Positions 11,033-24,822 of a stretch of DNA of 64,000 bases are shown one piece after another. How positions within the stretch are numbered: position 1 is the first letter of the stretch; every line of letters starts with the position of its first letter. Location of the stretch: contig NW_026912192.1 in assembly GCF_963662255.1 (NCBI RefSeq), forward strand, positions 744,001 through 808,000, read 5' to 3'. The stretch comes from Cinclus cinclus. Its lineage: Eukaryota > Chordata > Aves > Passeriformes > Cinclidae. Both the position numbers and the translations under genes were made by a program. A model generated the notes under the pieces. The model was not told the DNA's origin. It saw only the letters and a program-made list of their open reading frames with translations, and made no database searches.

Positions 11033-12411
11033 GCTGCGAGAAGTAGACGGCGCTTCGCCTCCTTGGGAAGGAAATCGCGTCTGGGCACGAACGGCAGCCA
11101 GCGAAGCTTCAGAACAGCAGGCTGTTCTGCTCAGCGTACGAGCCTGAAGTGAGTGGCAAGGGCTAAGGGGACAGTTCCAAGGCATCTAGCTTTCCTGCTA
11201 GCAATGCCATTTCTACCCTGCTGTGGAAAACATTGTCCTTTGCCCTTCTGCTCCGAGAGGCAGAGAGCACCTCGGCAGACGCAGTGCAGAGGGAAAGGAC
11301 ACAGTATCCGAGGGAGCGTGGCGCCGCTTAGGCGGGCAAAGCAGAAAGGTGCCGCCCGGCACTGGCTTTGACTCCCTGAGCTTCCTTGCTAGGACAGCAG
11401 CTGCCGAAAGCTGGCAACTAGGCTGCCAGAGTGCAGAATGTCGGCGGTCTGGCACGCCTGCTTGCCGAAAGCCAGTTTCAGCGAGACAGCGTGCTAGGCT
11501 CTGTTTCACAGCACCTTGGAGAACACGCCCTTGAAGAATGCCGTCTCTGTTCCGCAAAAGCTCTGCCACAGTGAAGGTGGAAGAAGCAGCCTGTGGCCAC
11601 GGGCAGAGCTGGTCAACAGCTGCGCCTAACTTTGCCAAGCTGCGAGAGCATTCTCAGCCGAGTTCTGCTTTGACAGAGCTATTGCTGAACTTTTGCAGCC
11701 CCGGAGGCTGCTGAAACCAAGGCTGTGTTCTGCCTCTTCATTCTTGCCTTCCTGTTCTCCAGCGAGAAGTGAAGCTCTGGCACGTCATTCAGCTTTGCCG
11801 CCTCTCTGCACGGAAAGCACTAGACAGAACTAGTGTGCTTCGTGCATGCTCTCTCCTCGCTTTTATGGTCACTGCTCTGCTTTTTGCTTGGCAGCGTTCA
11901 AAGGGTCCACGGCATACCTCTTGCACAGCGAGAGGTGGCCGGCGAGGAATACTTGCTGGCTTAAGTCGTTCCATGCTCAAGGCATTCATCAGAGCAGCAC
12001 AATGCGGGAAAAGAGGGGGGAACATTGCAGGACAAATTTCTATGCTGGAACATGATTGTCTGCGAGACAGCTCTCCGCAGCGCTAGTATTTGGCCAGGCT
12101 GAAATCAGCGCCACGGGAAGCCAATCTGACAAGCGGAGTGCAACGAGCGCGGCGATACGGGGCCACTTGGCAGGTGGCCGAAGAAAGACGGCTGCCCCGC
12201 GAATGTGGTGCCAGAAGGCAAGTTTCAGCAGGGCGTTCCGGGCGAGCTTAATGTGTAGCCGCAGTTGTTCTAGGCGAGATTGTAGCCGAGAAGCTTTCCG
12301 TCTCCATTCACGAGACAAGAAAAGCAGAACGCAATGGTCTAGAGGGTTGAGAAGAAAAGTGCTCGTAGCGAGCTCGTTGCGGCAGAAGCGAAAGCCAGGA
12401 GCGGCGTGGTC
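11033..12411 (+). repeat. Satellite unit U9 (type A)
   Basis: States C-TT-G-C-T-T-A-GC-C-GG. Starts the region that resembles U23-U25 at an offset of 14 units. Confidence 0.95.
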
Positions 12412-13790
12412 GCTGCGAGAAGTAGACGGCGCTTCGCCTCCTTGGGAAGGAAATCGCGTCTGGGCACGAACGGCAGCCAGCGAAGCTTCAGAACAGCAGG
12501 CTGTTCTGCTCAGCGTACGAGCCTGAAGTGAGTGGCAAGGGCTAAGGGGACAGTTCCAAGGCATCTAGCTTTCCTGCTAGCAATGCCATTTCTACCCTGC
12601 TGTGGAAAACATTGTCCTTTGCCCTTCTGCTCCGAGAGGCAGAGAGCACCTCGGCAGACGCAGTGCAGAGGGAAAGGACACAGTATCCGAGGGAGCGTGG
12701 CGCCGCTTAGGCGGGCAAAGCAGAAAGGTGCCGCCCGGCACTGGCTTTGACTCCCTGAGCTTCCTTGCTAGGACAGCAGCTGCCGAAAGCTGGCAACTAG
12801 GCTGCCAGAGTGCAGAATGTCGGCGGTCTGGCACGCCTGCTTGCCGAAAGCCAGGATCAGCGAGACAGCGTGCTAGGCTCTGTTTCACAGCACCTTGGAG
12901 AACACGCCCTTGAAGAATGCCGTCTCTGTTCCGCAAAAGCTCTGCCACAGTGAAGGTGGAAGAAGCAGCCTGTGGCCACGGGCAGAGCTGGTCAACAGCT
13001 GCGCCTAACTTTGCCAAGCTGCGAGAGCATTCTCAGCCGAGTTCTGCTTTGACAGAGCTATTGCTGAACTTTTGCAGCCCCGGAGGCTGCTGAAACCAAG
13101 GCTGTGTTCTGCCTCTTCATTCTTGCCTTCCTGTTCTCCAGCGAGAAGTGAAGCTCTGGCACGTCATTCAGCTTTGCCGCCTCTCTGCACGGAAAGCACT
13201 AGACAGAACTAGTGTGCTTCGTGCATGCTCTCTCCTCGCTTTTATGGTCACTGCTCTGCTTTTTGCTTGGCAGCGTTCAAAGGGTCCACGGCATACCTCT
13301 TGCACAGCGAGAGGTGGCCGGCGAGGAATACTTGCTGGCTTAAGTCGTTCCATGCTCAAGGCATTCATCAGAGCAGCACAATGCGGGAAAAGAGGGGGGA
13401 ACATTGCAGGACAAATTTCTATGCTGGAACATGATTGTCTGCGAGACAGCTCTCCGCAGCGCTAGTATTTGGCCAGGCTGAAATCAGCGCCACGGGAAGC
13501 CAATCTGACAAGCGGAGTGCAACGAGCGCGGCGATACGGGGCCACTTGGCAGGTGGCCGAAGAAAGACGGCTGCCCCGCGAATGTGGTGCCAGAAGGCAA
13601 GTTTCAGCAGGGCGTTCCGGGCGAGCTTAATGTGTAGCCGCAGTTGTTCTAGGCGAGATTGTAGCCGAGAAGCTTTCCGTCTCCATTCACGAGACAAGAA
13701 AAGCAGAACGCAATGGTCTAGAGGGTTGAGAAGAAAAGTGCTCGTAGCGAGCTCGTTGCGGCAGAAGCGAAAGCCAGGAGCGGCGTGCTC
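12412..13790 (+). repeat. Satellite unit U10 (type A)
   Basis: States C-GA-G-C-T-T-A-GC-C-GC. Last of the first type A run before the hybrid unit U11. Confidence 0.95.
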
Positions 13791-15169
13791 GCTGCGAGAA
13801 GTAGACGGCGCTTCGCCTCCTTGGGAAGGAAATCGCGTCTGGGCACGAACGGCAGCCAGCGAAGCTTCAGAACAGCAGGCTGTTCTGCTCAGCGTACGAG
13901 CCTGAAGTGAGTGGCAAGGGCTAAGGGGACAGTTCCAAGGCATCTAGCTTTCCTGCTAGCAATGCCATTTCTACCCTGCTGTGGAAAACATTGTCCTTTG
14001 CCCTTCTGCTCCGAGAGGCAGAGAGCACCTCGGCAGACGCAGTGCAGAGGGAAAGGACACAGTATCCGAGGGAGCGTGGCGCTGCTTAGGCGGGCAAAGC
14101 AGAAAGGTGCCGCCCGGCACTGGCTTTGACTCCCTGAGCTTCCTTGCTAGGACAGCAGCTGCCGAAAGCTGGCAACTAGGCTGCCAGAGTGCAGAATGTC
14201 GGCGGTCTGGCACGCCTGCTTGCCGAAAGCCAGTTTCAGCGAGACAGCGTGCTAGGCTCTGTTTCACAGCACCTTGGAGAACACGCCCTTGAAGAATGCC
14301 GTCTCTGTTCCGCAAAAGCTCTGCCACAGTGAAGGTGGAAGAAGCAGCCTGTGGCCACGGGCAGAGCTGGTCAACAGCTGCGCCTAACTTTCCCAAGCTG
14401 CGAGAGCATTCTCAGCCGAGTTCTGCTTTGACAGAGCTATTGCTGAACTTTTGCAGCCCCGGAGGCTGCTGAAACCAAGGCTGTGTTCTGCCTCTTCATT
14501 CTTGCCTTCCTGTGCTCCAGCGAGAAGTGAAGCTCTGGCACGTCATTCAGCTTTGCCGCCTCTCTGCACGGAAAGCACTAGACAGAACTAGTGTGCTTCG
14601 TGCATGCTCTCTCCTCGCTTTTATGGTCACTGCTCTGCTTTTTGCTTGGCAGCGTTCCAAGGGTCCACGGCATACCTCTTGCACAGCGAGAGGTGGCCGG
14701 CGAGGAATACTTGCTGGCTTAAGTCGTTCCATGCTCAAGGCATTCATCAGAGCAGCACAATGCGGGAAAAGAGGGGGGAACATTGCAGGACAAATTTCTA
14801 TGCTGGAACATGATTGTCTGCGAGACAGCTCTCCGCAGCGCTAGTATTTGGCCAGGCTGAAATCAGCGCCACGGGAAGCCAATCTGACAAGCGGAGTGCA
14901 ACGAGCGCGGCGATACGGGGCCACTTGGCAGGTGGCCGAAGAAAGACGGCTGCCCCGCGAATGTGGTGCCAGAAGGCAAGTTTCAGCAGGGCGTTCCGGG
15001 CGAGCTTAATGTGTAGCCGCAGTTGTTCTAGGCGAGATTGTAGCCGAGAAGCTTTCCGTCTCCATTCACGAGACAAGAAAAGCAGAACGCAATGGTCTAG
15101 AGGGTTGAGAAGAAAAGTGCTCGTAGCGAGCTCGTTGCGGCAGAAGCGAAAGCCAGGAGCAGCGTGCTC
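13791..15169 (+). repeat. Satellite unit U11 (A/B hybrid)
   Basis: States T-TT-C-C-G-T-C-GC-C-AC. It mixes 667C and 753T of type A with 602C and 1371A of type B, and carries the rarer 293T, 724G and 868C. It marks the first A-to-B transition. Confidence 0.95.
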
Positions 15170-16548
15170 GCTGCGAGAAGTAGACGGCGCTTCGCCTCCT
15201 TGGGAAGGAAATCGCGTCTGGGCACGAACGGCAGCCAGCGAAGCTTCAGAACAGCAGGCTGTTCTGCTCAGCGTACGAGCCTGAAGTGAGTGGCAAGGGC
15301 TAAGGGGACAGTTCCAAGGCATCTAGCTTTCCTGCTAGCAATGCCATTTCTACCCTGCTGTGGAAAACATTGTCCTTTGCCCTTCTGCTCCGAGAGGCAG
15401 AGAGCACCTCGGCAGACGCAGTGCAGAGGGAAAGGACACAGTATCCGAGGGAGCGTGGCGCTGCTTAGGCGGGCAAAGCAGAAAGGTGCCGCCCGGCACT
15501 GGCTTTGACTCCCTGAGCTTCCTTGCTAGGACAGCAGCTGCCGAAAGCTGGCAACTAGGCTGCCAGAGTGCAGAATGTCGGCGGTCTGGCACGCCTGCTT
15601 GCCGAAAGCCAGTTTCAGCGAGACAGCGTGCTAGGCTCTGTTTCACAGCACCTTGGAGAACACGCCCTTGAAGAATGCCGTCTCTGTTCCGCAAAAGCTC
15701 TGCCACAGTGAAGGTGGAAGAAGCAGCCTGTGGCCACGGGCAGAGCTGGTCAACAGCTGCGCCTAACTTTCCCAAGCTGCGAGAGCATTCTCAGCCGAGT
15801 TCTGCTTTGACAGAGCTATTGCTGAACTTTTGCAGTCCCGGAGGCTGCTGAAACCAAGGCTGTGTTCTGCCTCTTCATTCTTGCCTTCCTGTTCTCCAGC
15901 GAGAAGTGAAGCTCTGGCACGGCATTCAGCTTTGCCGCCTCTCTGCACGGAAAGCACTAGACAGAACTAGTGTGCTTCGTGCATGCTCTCTCCTCGCTTT
16001 TATGGTCACTGCTCTGCTTTTTGCTTGGCAGCGTTCAAAGGGTCCACGGCATACCTCTTGCACAGCGAGAGGTGGCCGGCGAGGAATACTTGCTGGCTTA
16101 AGTCGTTCCATGCTCAAGGCATTCATCAGAGCAGCACAATGCGGGAAAAGAGGGGGGAACATTGCAGGACAAATTTCTATGCTGGAACATGATTGTCTGC
16201 GAGACAGCTCTCCGCAGCGCTAGTATTTGGCCAGGCTGAAATCAGCGCCACGGGAAGCCAATCTGACAAGCGGAGTGCAACGAGCGCGGCGATACGGGGC
16301 CACTTGGCAGGTGGCCGAAGAAAGACGGCTGCCCCGCGAATGTGGTGCCAGAAGGCAAGTTTCAGCAGGGCGTTCCGGGCGAGCTTAATGTGTAGCCGCA
16401 GTTGTTCTAGGCGAGATTGTAGCCGAGAAGCTTTCCGTCTCCATTCACGAGACAAGAAAAGCAGAACGCAATGGTCTAGAGGGTTGAGAAGAAAAGTGCT
16501 CGTAGCGAGCTCGTTGCGGCAGAAGCGAAAGCCAGGAGCAGCGTGCTC
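15170..16548 (+). repeat. Satellite unit U12 (type B)
   Basis: States T-TT-C-T-T-G-A-GC-C-AC. Shares 293T and TT at 444/445 with its left neighbour, as expected for local spread of variants. Confidence 0.95.
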
Positions 16549-17927
16549 GCTGCGAGAAGTAGACGGCGCTTCGCCTCCTTGGGAAGGAAATCGCGTCTGG
16601 GCACGAACGGCAGCCAGCGAAGCTTCAGAACAGCAGGCTGTTCTGCTCAGCGTACGAGCCTGAAGTGAGTGGCAAGGGCTAAGGGGACAGTTCCAAGGCA
16701 TCTAGCTTTCCTGCTAGCAATGCCATTTCTACCCTGCTGTGGAAAACATTGTCCTTTGCCCTTCTGCTCCGAGAGGCAGAGAGCACCTCGGCAGACGCAG
16801 TGCAGAGGGAAAGGACACAGTATCCGAGGGAGCGTGGCGCCGCTTAGGCGGGCAAAGCAGAAAGGTGCCGCCCGGCACTGGCTTTGACTCCCTGAGCTTC
16901 CTTGCTAGGACAGCAGCTGCCGAAAGCTGGCAACTAGGCTGCCAGAGTGCAGAATGTCGGCGGTCTGGCACGCCTGCTTGCCGAAAGCCAGGATCAGCGA
17001 GACAGCGTGCTAGGCTCTGTTTCACAGCACCTTGGAGAACACGCCCTTGAAGAATGCCGTCTCTGTTCCGCAAAAGCTCTGCCACAGTGAAGGTGGAAGA
17101 AGCAGCCTGTGGCCACGGGCAGAGCTGGTCAACAGCTGCGCCTAACTTTCCCAAGCTGCGAGAGCATTCTCAGCCGAGTTCTGCTTTGACAGAGCTATTG
17201 CTGAACTTTTGCAGTCCCGGAGGCTGCTGAAACCAAGGCTGTGTTCTGCCTCTTCATTCTTGCCTTCCTGTTCTCCAGCGAGAAGTGAAGCTCTGGCACG
17301 GCATTCAGCTTTGCCGCCTCTCTGCACGGAAAGCACTAGACAGAACTAGTGTGCTTCGTGCATGCTCTCTCCTCGCTTTTATGGTCACTGCTCTGCTTTT
17401 TGCTTGGCAGCGTTCAAAGGGTCCACGGCATACCTCTTGCACAGCGAGAGGTGGCCGGCGAGGAATACTTGCTGGCTTAAGTCGTTCCATGCTCAAGGCA
17501 TTCATCAGAGCAACACAATGGGGGAAAAGAGGGGGGAACATTGCAGGACAAATTTCTATGCTGGAACATGATTGTCTGCGAGACAGCTCTCCGCAGCGCT
17601 AGTATTTGGCCAGGCTGAAATCAGCGCCACGGGAAGCCAATCTGACAAGCGGAGTGCAACGAGCGCGGCGATATGGGGCCACTTGGCAGGTGGCCGAAGA
17701 AAGACGGCTGCCCCGCGAATGTGGTGCCAGAAGGCAAGTTTCAGCAGGGCGTTCCGGGCGAGCTTAATGTGTAGCCGCAGTTGTTCTAGGCGAGATTGTA
17801 GCCGAGAAGCTTTCCGTCTCCATTCACGAGACAAGAAAAGCAGAACGCAATGGTCTAGAGGGTTGAGAAGAAAAGTGCTCGTAGCGAGCTCGTTGCGGCA
17901 GAAGCGAAAGCCAGGAGCAGCGTGCTC
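16549..17927 (+). repeat. Satellite unit U13 (type B, form b1)
   Basis: States C-GA-C-T-T-G-A-AG-T-AC. This b1 state set recurs in U15, U17, U20, U29 and U35, apart from named rare variants. Confidence 0.95.
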
Positions 17928-19306
17928 GCTGCGAGAAGTAGACGGCGCTTCGCCTCCTTGGGAAGGAAATCGCGTCTGGGCACGAACGGCAGCCAGCGAA
18001 GCTTCAGAACAGCAGGCTGTTCTGCTCAGCGTACGAGCCTGAAGTGAGTGGCAAGGGCTAAGGGGACAGTTCCAAGGCATCTAGCTTTCCTGCTAGCAAT
18101 GCCATTTCTACCCTGCTGTGGAAAACATTGTCCTTTGCCCTTCTGCTCCGAGAGGCAGAGAGCACCTCGGCAGACGCAGTGCAGAGGGAAAGGACACAGT
18201 ATCCGAGGGAGCGTGGCGCCGCTTAGGCGGGCAAAGCAGAAAGGTGCCGCCCGGCACTGGCTTTGACTCCCTGAGCTTCCTTGCTAGGACAGCAGCTGCC
18301 GAAAGCTGGCAACTAGGCTGCCAGAGTGCAGAATGTCGGCGGTCTGGCACGCCTGCTTGCCGAAAGCCAGGATCAGCGAGACAGCGTGCTAGGCTCTGTT
18401 TCACAGCACCTTGGAGAACACGCCCTTGAAGAATGCCGTCTCTGTTCCGCAAAAGCTCTGCCACAGTGAAGGTGGAAGAAGCAGCCTGTGGCCACGGGCA
18501 GAGCTGGTCAACAGCTGCGCCTAACTTTGCCAAGCTGCGAGAGCATTCTCAGCCGAGTTCTGCTTTGACAGAGCTATTGCTGAACTTTTGCAGCCCCGGA
18601 GGCTGCTGAAACCAAGGCTGTGTTCTGCCTCTTCATTCTTGCCTTCCTGTTCTCCAGCGAGAAGTGAAGCTCTGGCACGGCATTCAGCTTTGCCGCCTCT
18701 CTGCACGGAAAGCACTAGACAGAACTAGTGTGCTTCGTGCATGCTCTCTCCTCGCTTTTATGGTCACTGCTCTGCTTTTTGCTTGGCAGCGTTCAAAGGG
18801 TCCACGGCATACCTCTTGCACAGCGAGAGGTGGCCGGCGAGGAATACTTGCTGGCTTAAGTCGTTCCATGCTCAAGGCATTCATCAGAGCAGCACAATGC
18901 GGGAAAAGAGGGGGGAACATTGCAGGACAAATTTCTATGCTGGAACATGATTGTCTGCGAGACAGCTCTCCGCAGCGCTAGTATTTGGCCAGGCTGAAAT
19001 CAGCGCCACGGGAAGCCAATCTGACAAGCGGAGTGCAACGAGCGCGGCGATACGGGGCCACTTGGCAGGTGGCCGAAGAAAGACGGCTGCCCCGCGAATG
19101 TGGTGCCAGAAGGCAAGTTTCAGCAGGGCGTTCCGGGCGAGCTTAATGTGTAGCCGCAGTTGTTCTAGGCGAGATTGTAGCCGAGAAGCTTTCCGTCTCC
19201 ATTCACGAGACAAGAAAAGCAGAACGCAATGGTCTAGAGGGTTGAGAAGAAAAGTGCTCGTAGCGAGCTCGTTGCGGCAGAAGCGAAAGCCAGGAGCAGC
19301 GTGCTC
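17928..19306 (+). repeat. Satellite unit U14 (type B, form b2 with 667C)
   Basis: States C-GA-G-C-T-G-A-GC-C-AC. It is form b2 except for 667C, and forms a b1-b2 dimer with U13. Confidence 0.95.
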
Positions 19307-20685
19307 GCTGCGAGAAGTAGACGGCGCTTCGCCTCCTTGGGAAGGAAATCGCGTCTGGGCACGAACGGCAGCCAGCGAAGCTTCAGAACAGCAGGCTGTT
19401 CTGCTCAGCGTACGAGCCTGAAGTGAGTGGCAAGGGCTAAGGGGACAGTTCCAAGGCATCTAGCTTTCCTGCTAGCAATGCCATTTCTACCCTGCTGTGG
19501 AAAACATTGTCCTTTGCCCTTCTGCTCCGAGAGGCAGAGAGCACCTCGGCAGACGCAGTGCAGAGGGAAAGGACACAGTATCCGAGGGAGCGTGGCGCCG
19601 CTTAGGCGGGCAAAGCAGAAAGGTGCCGCCCGGCACTGGCTTTGACTCCCTGAGCTTCCTTGCTAGGACAGCAGCTGCCGAAAGCTGGCAACTAGGCTGC
19701 CAGAGTGCAGAATGTCGGCGGTCTGGCACGCCTGCTTGCCGAAAGCCAGGATCAGCGAGACAGCGTGCTAGGCTCTGTTTCACAGCACCTTGGAGAACAC
19801 GCCCTTGAAGAATGCCGTCTCTGTTCCGCAAAAGCTCTGCCACAGTGAAGGTGGAAGAAGCAGCCTGTGGCCACGGGCAGAGCTGGTCAACAGCTGCGCC
19901 TAACTTTCCCAAGCTGCGAGAGCATTCTCAGCCGAGTTCTGCTTTGACAGAGCTATTGCTGAACTTTTGCAGTCCCGGAGGCTGCTGAAACCAAGGCTGT
20001 GTTCTGCCTCTTCATTCTTGCCTTCCTGTTCTCCAGCGAGAAGTGAAGCTCTGGCACGGCATTCAGCTTTGCCGCCTCTCTGCACGGAAAGCACTAGACA
20101 GAACTAGTGTGCTTCGTGCATGCTCTCTCCTCGCTTTTATGGTCACTGCTCTGCTTTTTGCTTGGCAGCGTTCAAAGGGTCCACGGCATACCTCTTGCAC
20201 AGCGAGAGGTGGCCGGCGAGGAATACTTGCTGGCTTAAGTCGTTCCATGCTCAAGGCATTCATCAGAGCAACACAATGGGGGAAAAGAGGGGGGAACATT
20301 GCAGGACAAATTTCTATGCTGGAACATGATTGTCTGCGAGACAGCTCTCCGCAGCGCTAGTATTTGGCCAGGCTGAAATCAGCGCCACGGGAAGCCAATC
20401 TGACAAGCGGAGTGCAACGAGCGCGGCGATATGGGGCCACTTGGCAGGTGGCCGAAGAAAGACGGCTGCCCCGCGAATGTGGCGCCAGAAGGCAAGTTTC
20501 AGCAGGGCGTTCCGGGCGAGCTTAATGTGTAGCCGCAGTTGTTCTAGGCGAGATTGTAGCCGAGAAGCTTTCCGTCTCCATTCACGAGACAAGAAAAGCA
20601 GAACGCAATGGTCTAGAGGGTTGAGAAGAAAAGTGCTCGTAGCGAGCTCGTTGCGGCAGAAGCGAAAGCCAGGAGCAGCGTGCTC
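19307..20685 (+). repeat. Satellite unit U15 (type B, form b1)
   Basis: States C-GA-C-T-T-G-A-AG-T-AC. Private 1177C (window 20,483). Confidence 0.95.
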
Positions 20686-22064
20686 GCTGCGAGAAGTAGA
20701 CGGCGCTTCGCCTCCTTGGGAAGGAAATCGCGTCTGGGCACGAACGGCAGCCAGCGAAGCTTCAGAACAGCAGGCTGTTCTGCTCAGCGTACGAGCCTGA
20801 AGTGAGTGGCAAGGGCTAAGGGGACAGTTCCAAGGCATCTAGCTTTCCTGCTAGCAATGCCATTTCTACCCTGCTGTGGAAAACATTGTCCTTTGCCCTT
20901 CTGCTCCGAGAGGCAGAGAGCACCTCGGCAGACGCAGTGCAGAGGGAAAGGACACAGTATCCGAGGGAGCGTGGCGCCGCTTAGGCGGGCAAAGCAGAAA
21001 GGTGCCGCCCGGCACTGGCTTTGACTCCCTGAGCTTCCTTGCTAGGACAGCAGCTGCCGAAAGCTGGCAACTAGGCTGCCAGAGTGCAGAATGTCGGCGG
21101 TCTGGCACGCCTGCTTGCCGAAAGCCAGGATCAGCGAGACAGCGTGCTAGGCTCTGTTTCACAGCACCTTGGAGAACACGCCCTTGAAGAATGCCGTCTC
21201 TGTTCCGCAAAAGCTCTGCCACAGTGAAGGTGGAAGAAGCAGCCTGTGGCCACGGGCAGAGCTGGTCAACAGCTGCGCCTAACTTTGCCAAGCTGCGAGA
21301 GCATTCTCAGCCGAGTTCTGCTTTGACAGAGCTATTGCTGAACTTTTGCAGTCCCGGAGGCTGCTGAAACCAAGGCTGTGTTCTGCCTCTTCATTCTTGC
21401 CTTCCTGTTCTCCAGCGAGAAGTGAAGCTCTGGCACGGCATTCAGCTTTGCCGCCTCTCTGCACGGAAAGCACTAGACAGAACTAGTGTGCTTCGTGCAT
21501 GCTCTCTCCTCGCTTTTATGGTCACTGCTCTGCTTTTTGCTTGGCAGCGTTCAAAGGGTCCACGGCATACCTCTTGCACAGCGAGAGGTGGCCGGCGAGG
21601 AATACTTGCTGGCTTAAGTCGTTCCATGCTCAAGGCATTCATCAGAGCAGCACAATGCGGGAAAAGAGGGGGGAACATTGCAGGACAAATTTCTATGCTG
21701 GAACATGATTGTCTGCGAGACAGCTCTCCGCAGCGCTAGTATTTGGCCAGGCTGAAATCAGCGCCACGGGAAGCCAATCTGACAAGCGGAGTGCAACGAG
21801 CGCGGCGATACGGGGCCACTTGGCAGGTGGCCGAAGAAAGACGGCTGCCCCGCGAATGTGGTGCCAGAAGGCAAGTTTCAGCAGGGCGTTCCGGGCGAGC
21901 TTAATGTGTAGCCGCAGTTGTTCTAGGCGAGATTGTAGCCGAGAAGCTTTCCGTCTCCATTCACGAGACAAGAAAAGCAGAACGCAATGGTCTAGAGGGT
22001 TGAGAAGAAAAGTGCTCGTAGCGAGCTCGTTGCGGCAGAAGCGAAAGCCAGGAGCAGCGTGCTC
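20686..22064 (+). repeat. Satellite unit U16 (type B, form b2)
   Basis: States C-GA-G-T-T-G-A-GC-C-AC. Same states as U21 and U33. Confidence 0.95.
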
Positions 22065-23443
22065 GCTGCGAGAAGTAGACGGCGCTTCGCCTCCTTGGGA
22101 AGGAAATCGCGTCTGGGCACAAACGGCAGCCAGCGAAGCTTCAGAACAGCAGGCTGTTCTGCTCAGCGTACGAGCCTGAAGTGAGTGGCAAGGGCTAAGG
22201 GGACAGTTCCAAGGCATCTAGCTTTCCTGCTAGCAATGCCATTTCTACCCTGCTGTGGAAAACATTGTCCTTTGCCCTTCTGCTCCGAGAGGCAGAGAGC
22301 ACCTCGGCAGACGCAGTGCAGAGGGAAAGGACACAGTATCCGAGGGAGCGTGGCGCCGCTTAGGCGGGCAAAGCAGAAAGGTGCCGCCCGGCACTGGCTT
22401 TGACTCCCTGAGCTTCCTTGCTAGGACAGCAGCTGCCGAAAGCTGGCAACTAGGCTGCCAGAGTGCAGAATGTCGGCGGTCTGGCACGCCTGCTTGCCGA
22501 AAGCCAGGATCAGCGAGACAGCGTGCTAGGCTCTGTTTCACAGCACCTTGGAGAACACGCCCTTGAAGAATGCCGTCTCTGTTCCGCAAAAGCTCTGCCA
22601 CAGTGAAGGTGGAAGAAGCAGCCTGTGGCCACGGGCAGAGCTGGTCAACAGCTGCGCCTAACTTTCCCAAGCTGCGAGAGCATTCTCAGCCGAGTTCTGC
22701 TTTGACAGAGCTATTGCTGAACTTTTGCAGTCCCGGAGGCTGCTGAAACCAAGGCTGTGTTCTGCCTCTTCATTCTTGCCTTCCTGTTCTCCAGCGAGAA
22801 GTGAAGCTCTGGCACGGCATTCAGCTTTGCCGCCTCTCTGCACGGAAAGCACTAGACAGAACTAGTGTGCTTCGTGCATGCTCTCTCCTCGCTTTTATGG
22901 TCACTGCTCTGCTTTTTGCTTGGCAGCGTTCAAAGGGTCCACGGCATACCTCTTGCACAGCGAGAGGTGGCCGGCGAGGAATACTTGCTGGCTTAAGTCG
23001 TTCCATGCTCAAGGCATTCATCAGAGCAACACAATGGGGGAAAAGAGGGGGGAACATTGCAGGACAAATTTCTATGCTGGAACATGATTGTCTGCGAGAC
23101 AGCTCTCCGCAGCGCTAGTATTTGGCCAGGCTGAAATCAGCGCCACGGGAAGCCAATCTGACAAGCGGAGTGCAACGAGCGCGGCGATATGGGGCCACTT
23201 GGCAGGTGGCCGAAGAAAGACGGCTGCCCCGCGAATGTGGTGCCAGAAGGCAAGTTTCAGCAGGGCGTTCCGGGCGAGCTTAATGTGTAGCCGCAGTTGT
23301 TCTAGGCGAGATTGTAGCCGAGAAGCTTTCCGTCTCCATTCACGAGACAAGAAAAGCAGAACGCAATGGTCTAGAGGGTTGAGAAGAAAAGTGCTCGTAG
23401 CGAGCTCGTTGCGGCAGAAGCGAAAGCCAGGAGCAGCGTGCTC
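22065..23443 (+). repeat. Satellite unit U17 (type B, form b1)
   Basis: States C-GA-C-T-T-G-A-AG-T-AC, with the rare 57A (window 22,121), shared only with U29. First unit of the 6-unit series U17-U22. Confidence 0.95.
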
Positions 23444-24822
23444 GCTGCGAGAAGTAGACGGCGCTTCGCCTCCTTGGGAAGGAAATCGCGTCTGGGCACG
23501 AACGGCAGCCAGCGAAGCTTCAGAACAGCAGGCTGTTCTGCTCAGCGTACGAGCCTGAAGTGAGTGGCAAGGGCTAAGGGGACAGTTCCAAGGCATCTAG
23601 CTTTCCTGCTAGCAATGCCATTTCTACCCTGCTGTGGAAAACATTGTCCTTTGCCCTTCTGCTCCGAGAGGCAGAGAGCACCTCGGCAGACGCAGTGCAG
23701 AGGGAAAGGACACAGTATCCGAGGGAGCGTGGCGCCGCTTAGGCGGGCAAAGCAGAAAGGTGCCGCCCGGCACTGGCTTTGACTCCCTGAGCTTCCTTGC
23801 TAGGACAGCAGCTGCCGAAAGCTGGCAACTAGGCTGCCAGAGTGCAGAATGTCGGCGGTCTGGCACGCCTGCTTGCCGAAAGCCAGTTTCAGCGAGACAG
23901 CGTGCTAGGCTCTGTTTCACAGCACCTTGGAGAACACGCCCTTGAAGAATGCCGTCTCTGTTCCGCAAAAGCTCTGCCACAGTGAAGGTGGAAGAAGCAG
24001 CCTGTGGCCACGGGCAGAGCTGGTCAACAGCTGCGCCTAACTTTCCCAAGCTGCGAGAGCATTCTCAGCCGAGTTCTGCTTTGACAGAGCTATTGCTGAA
24101 CTTTTGCAGTCCCGGAGGCTGCTGAAACCAAGGCTGTGTTCTGCCTCTTCATTCTTGCCTTCCTGTGCTCCAGCGAGAAGTGAAGCTCTGGCACGGCATT
24201 CAGCTTTGCCGCCTCTCTGCACGGAAAGCACTAGACAGAACTAGTGTGCTTCGTGCATGCTCTCTCCTCGCTTTTATGGTCACTGCTCTGCTTTTTGCTT
24301 GGCAGCGTTCCAAGGGTCCACGGCATACCTCTTGCACAGCGAGAGGTGGCCGGCGAGGAATACTTGCTGGCTTAAGTCGTTCCATGCTCAAGGCATTCAT
24401 CAGAGCAGCACAATGCGGGAAAAGAGGGGGGAACATTGCAGGACAAATTTCTATGCTGGAACATGATTGTCTGCGAGACAGCTCTCCGCAGCGCTAGTAT
24501 TTGGCCAGGCTGAAATCAGCGCCACGGGAAGCCAATCTGACAAGCGGAGTGCAACGAGCGCGGCGATACGGGGCCACTTGGCAGGTGGCCGAAGAAAGAC
24601 GGCTGCCCCGCGAATGTGGTGCCAGAAGGCAAGTTTCAGCAGGGCGTTCCGGGCGAGCTTAATGTGTAGCCGCAGTTGTTCTAGGCGAGATTGTAGCCGA
24701 GAAGCTTTCCGTCTCCATTCACGAGACAAGAAAAGCAGAACGCAATGGTCTAGAGGGTTGAGAAGAAAAGTGCTCGTAGCGAGCTCGTTGCGGCAGAAGC
24801 GAAAGCCAGGAGCAGCGTGCTC
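23444..24822 (+). repeat. Satellite unit U18 (type B)
   Basis: States C-TT-C-T-G-G-C-GC-C-AC. Carries 724G and 868C together, like U11. Confidence 0.95.
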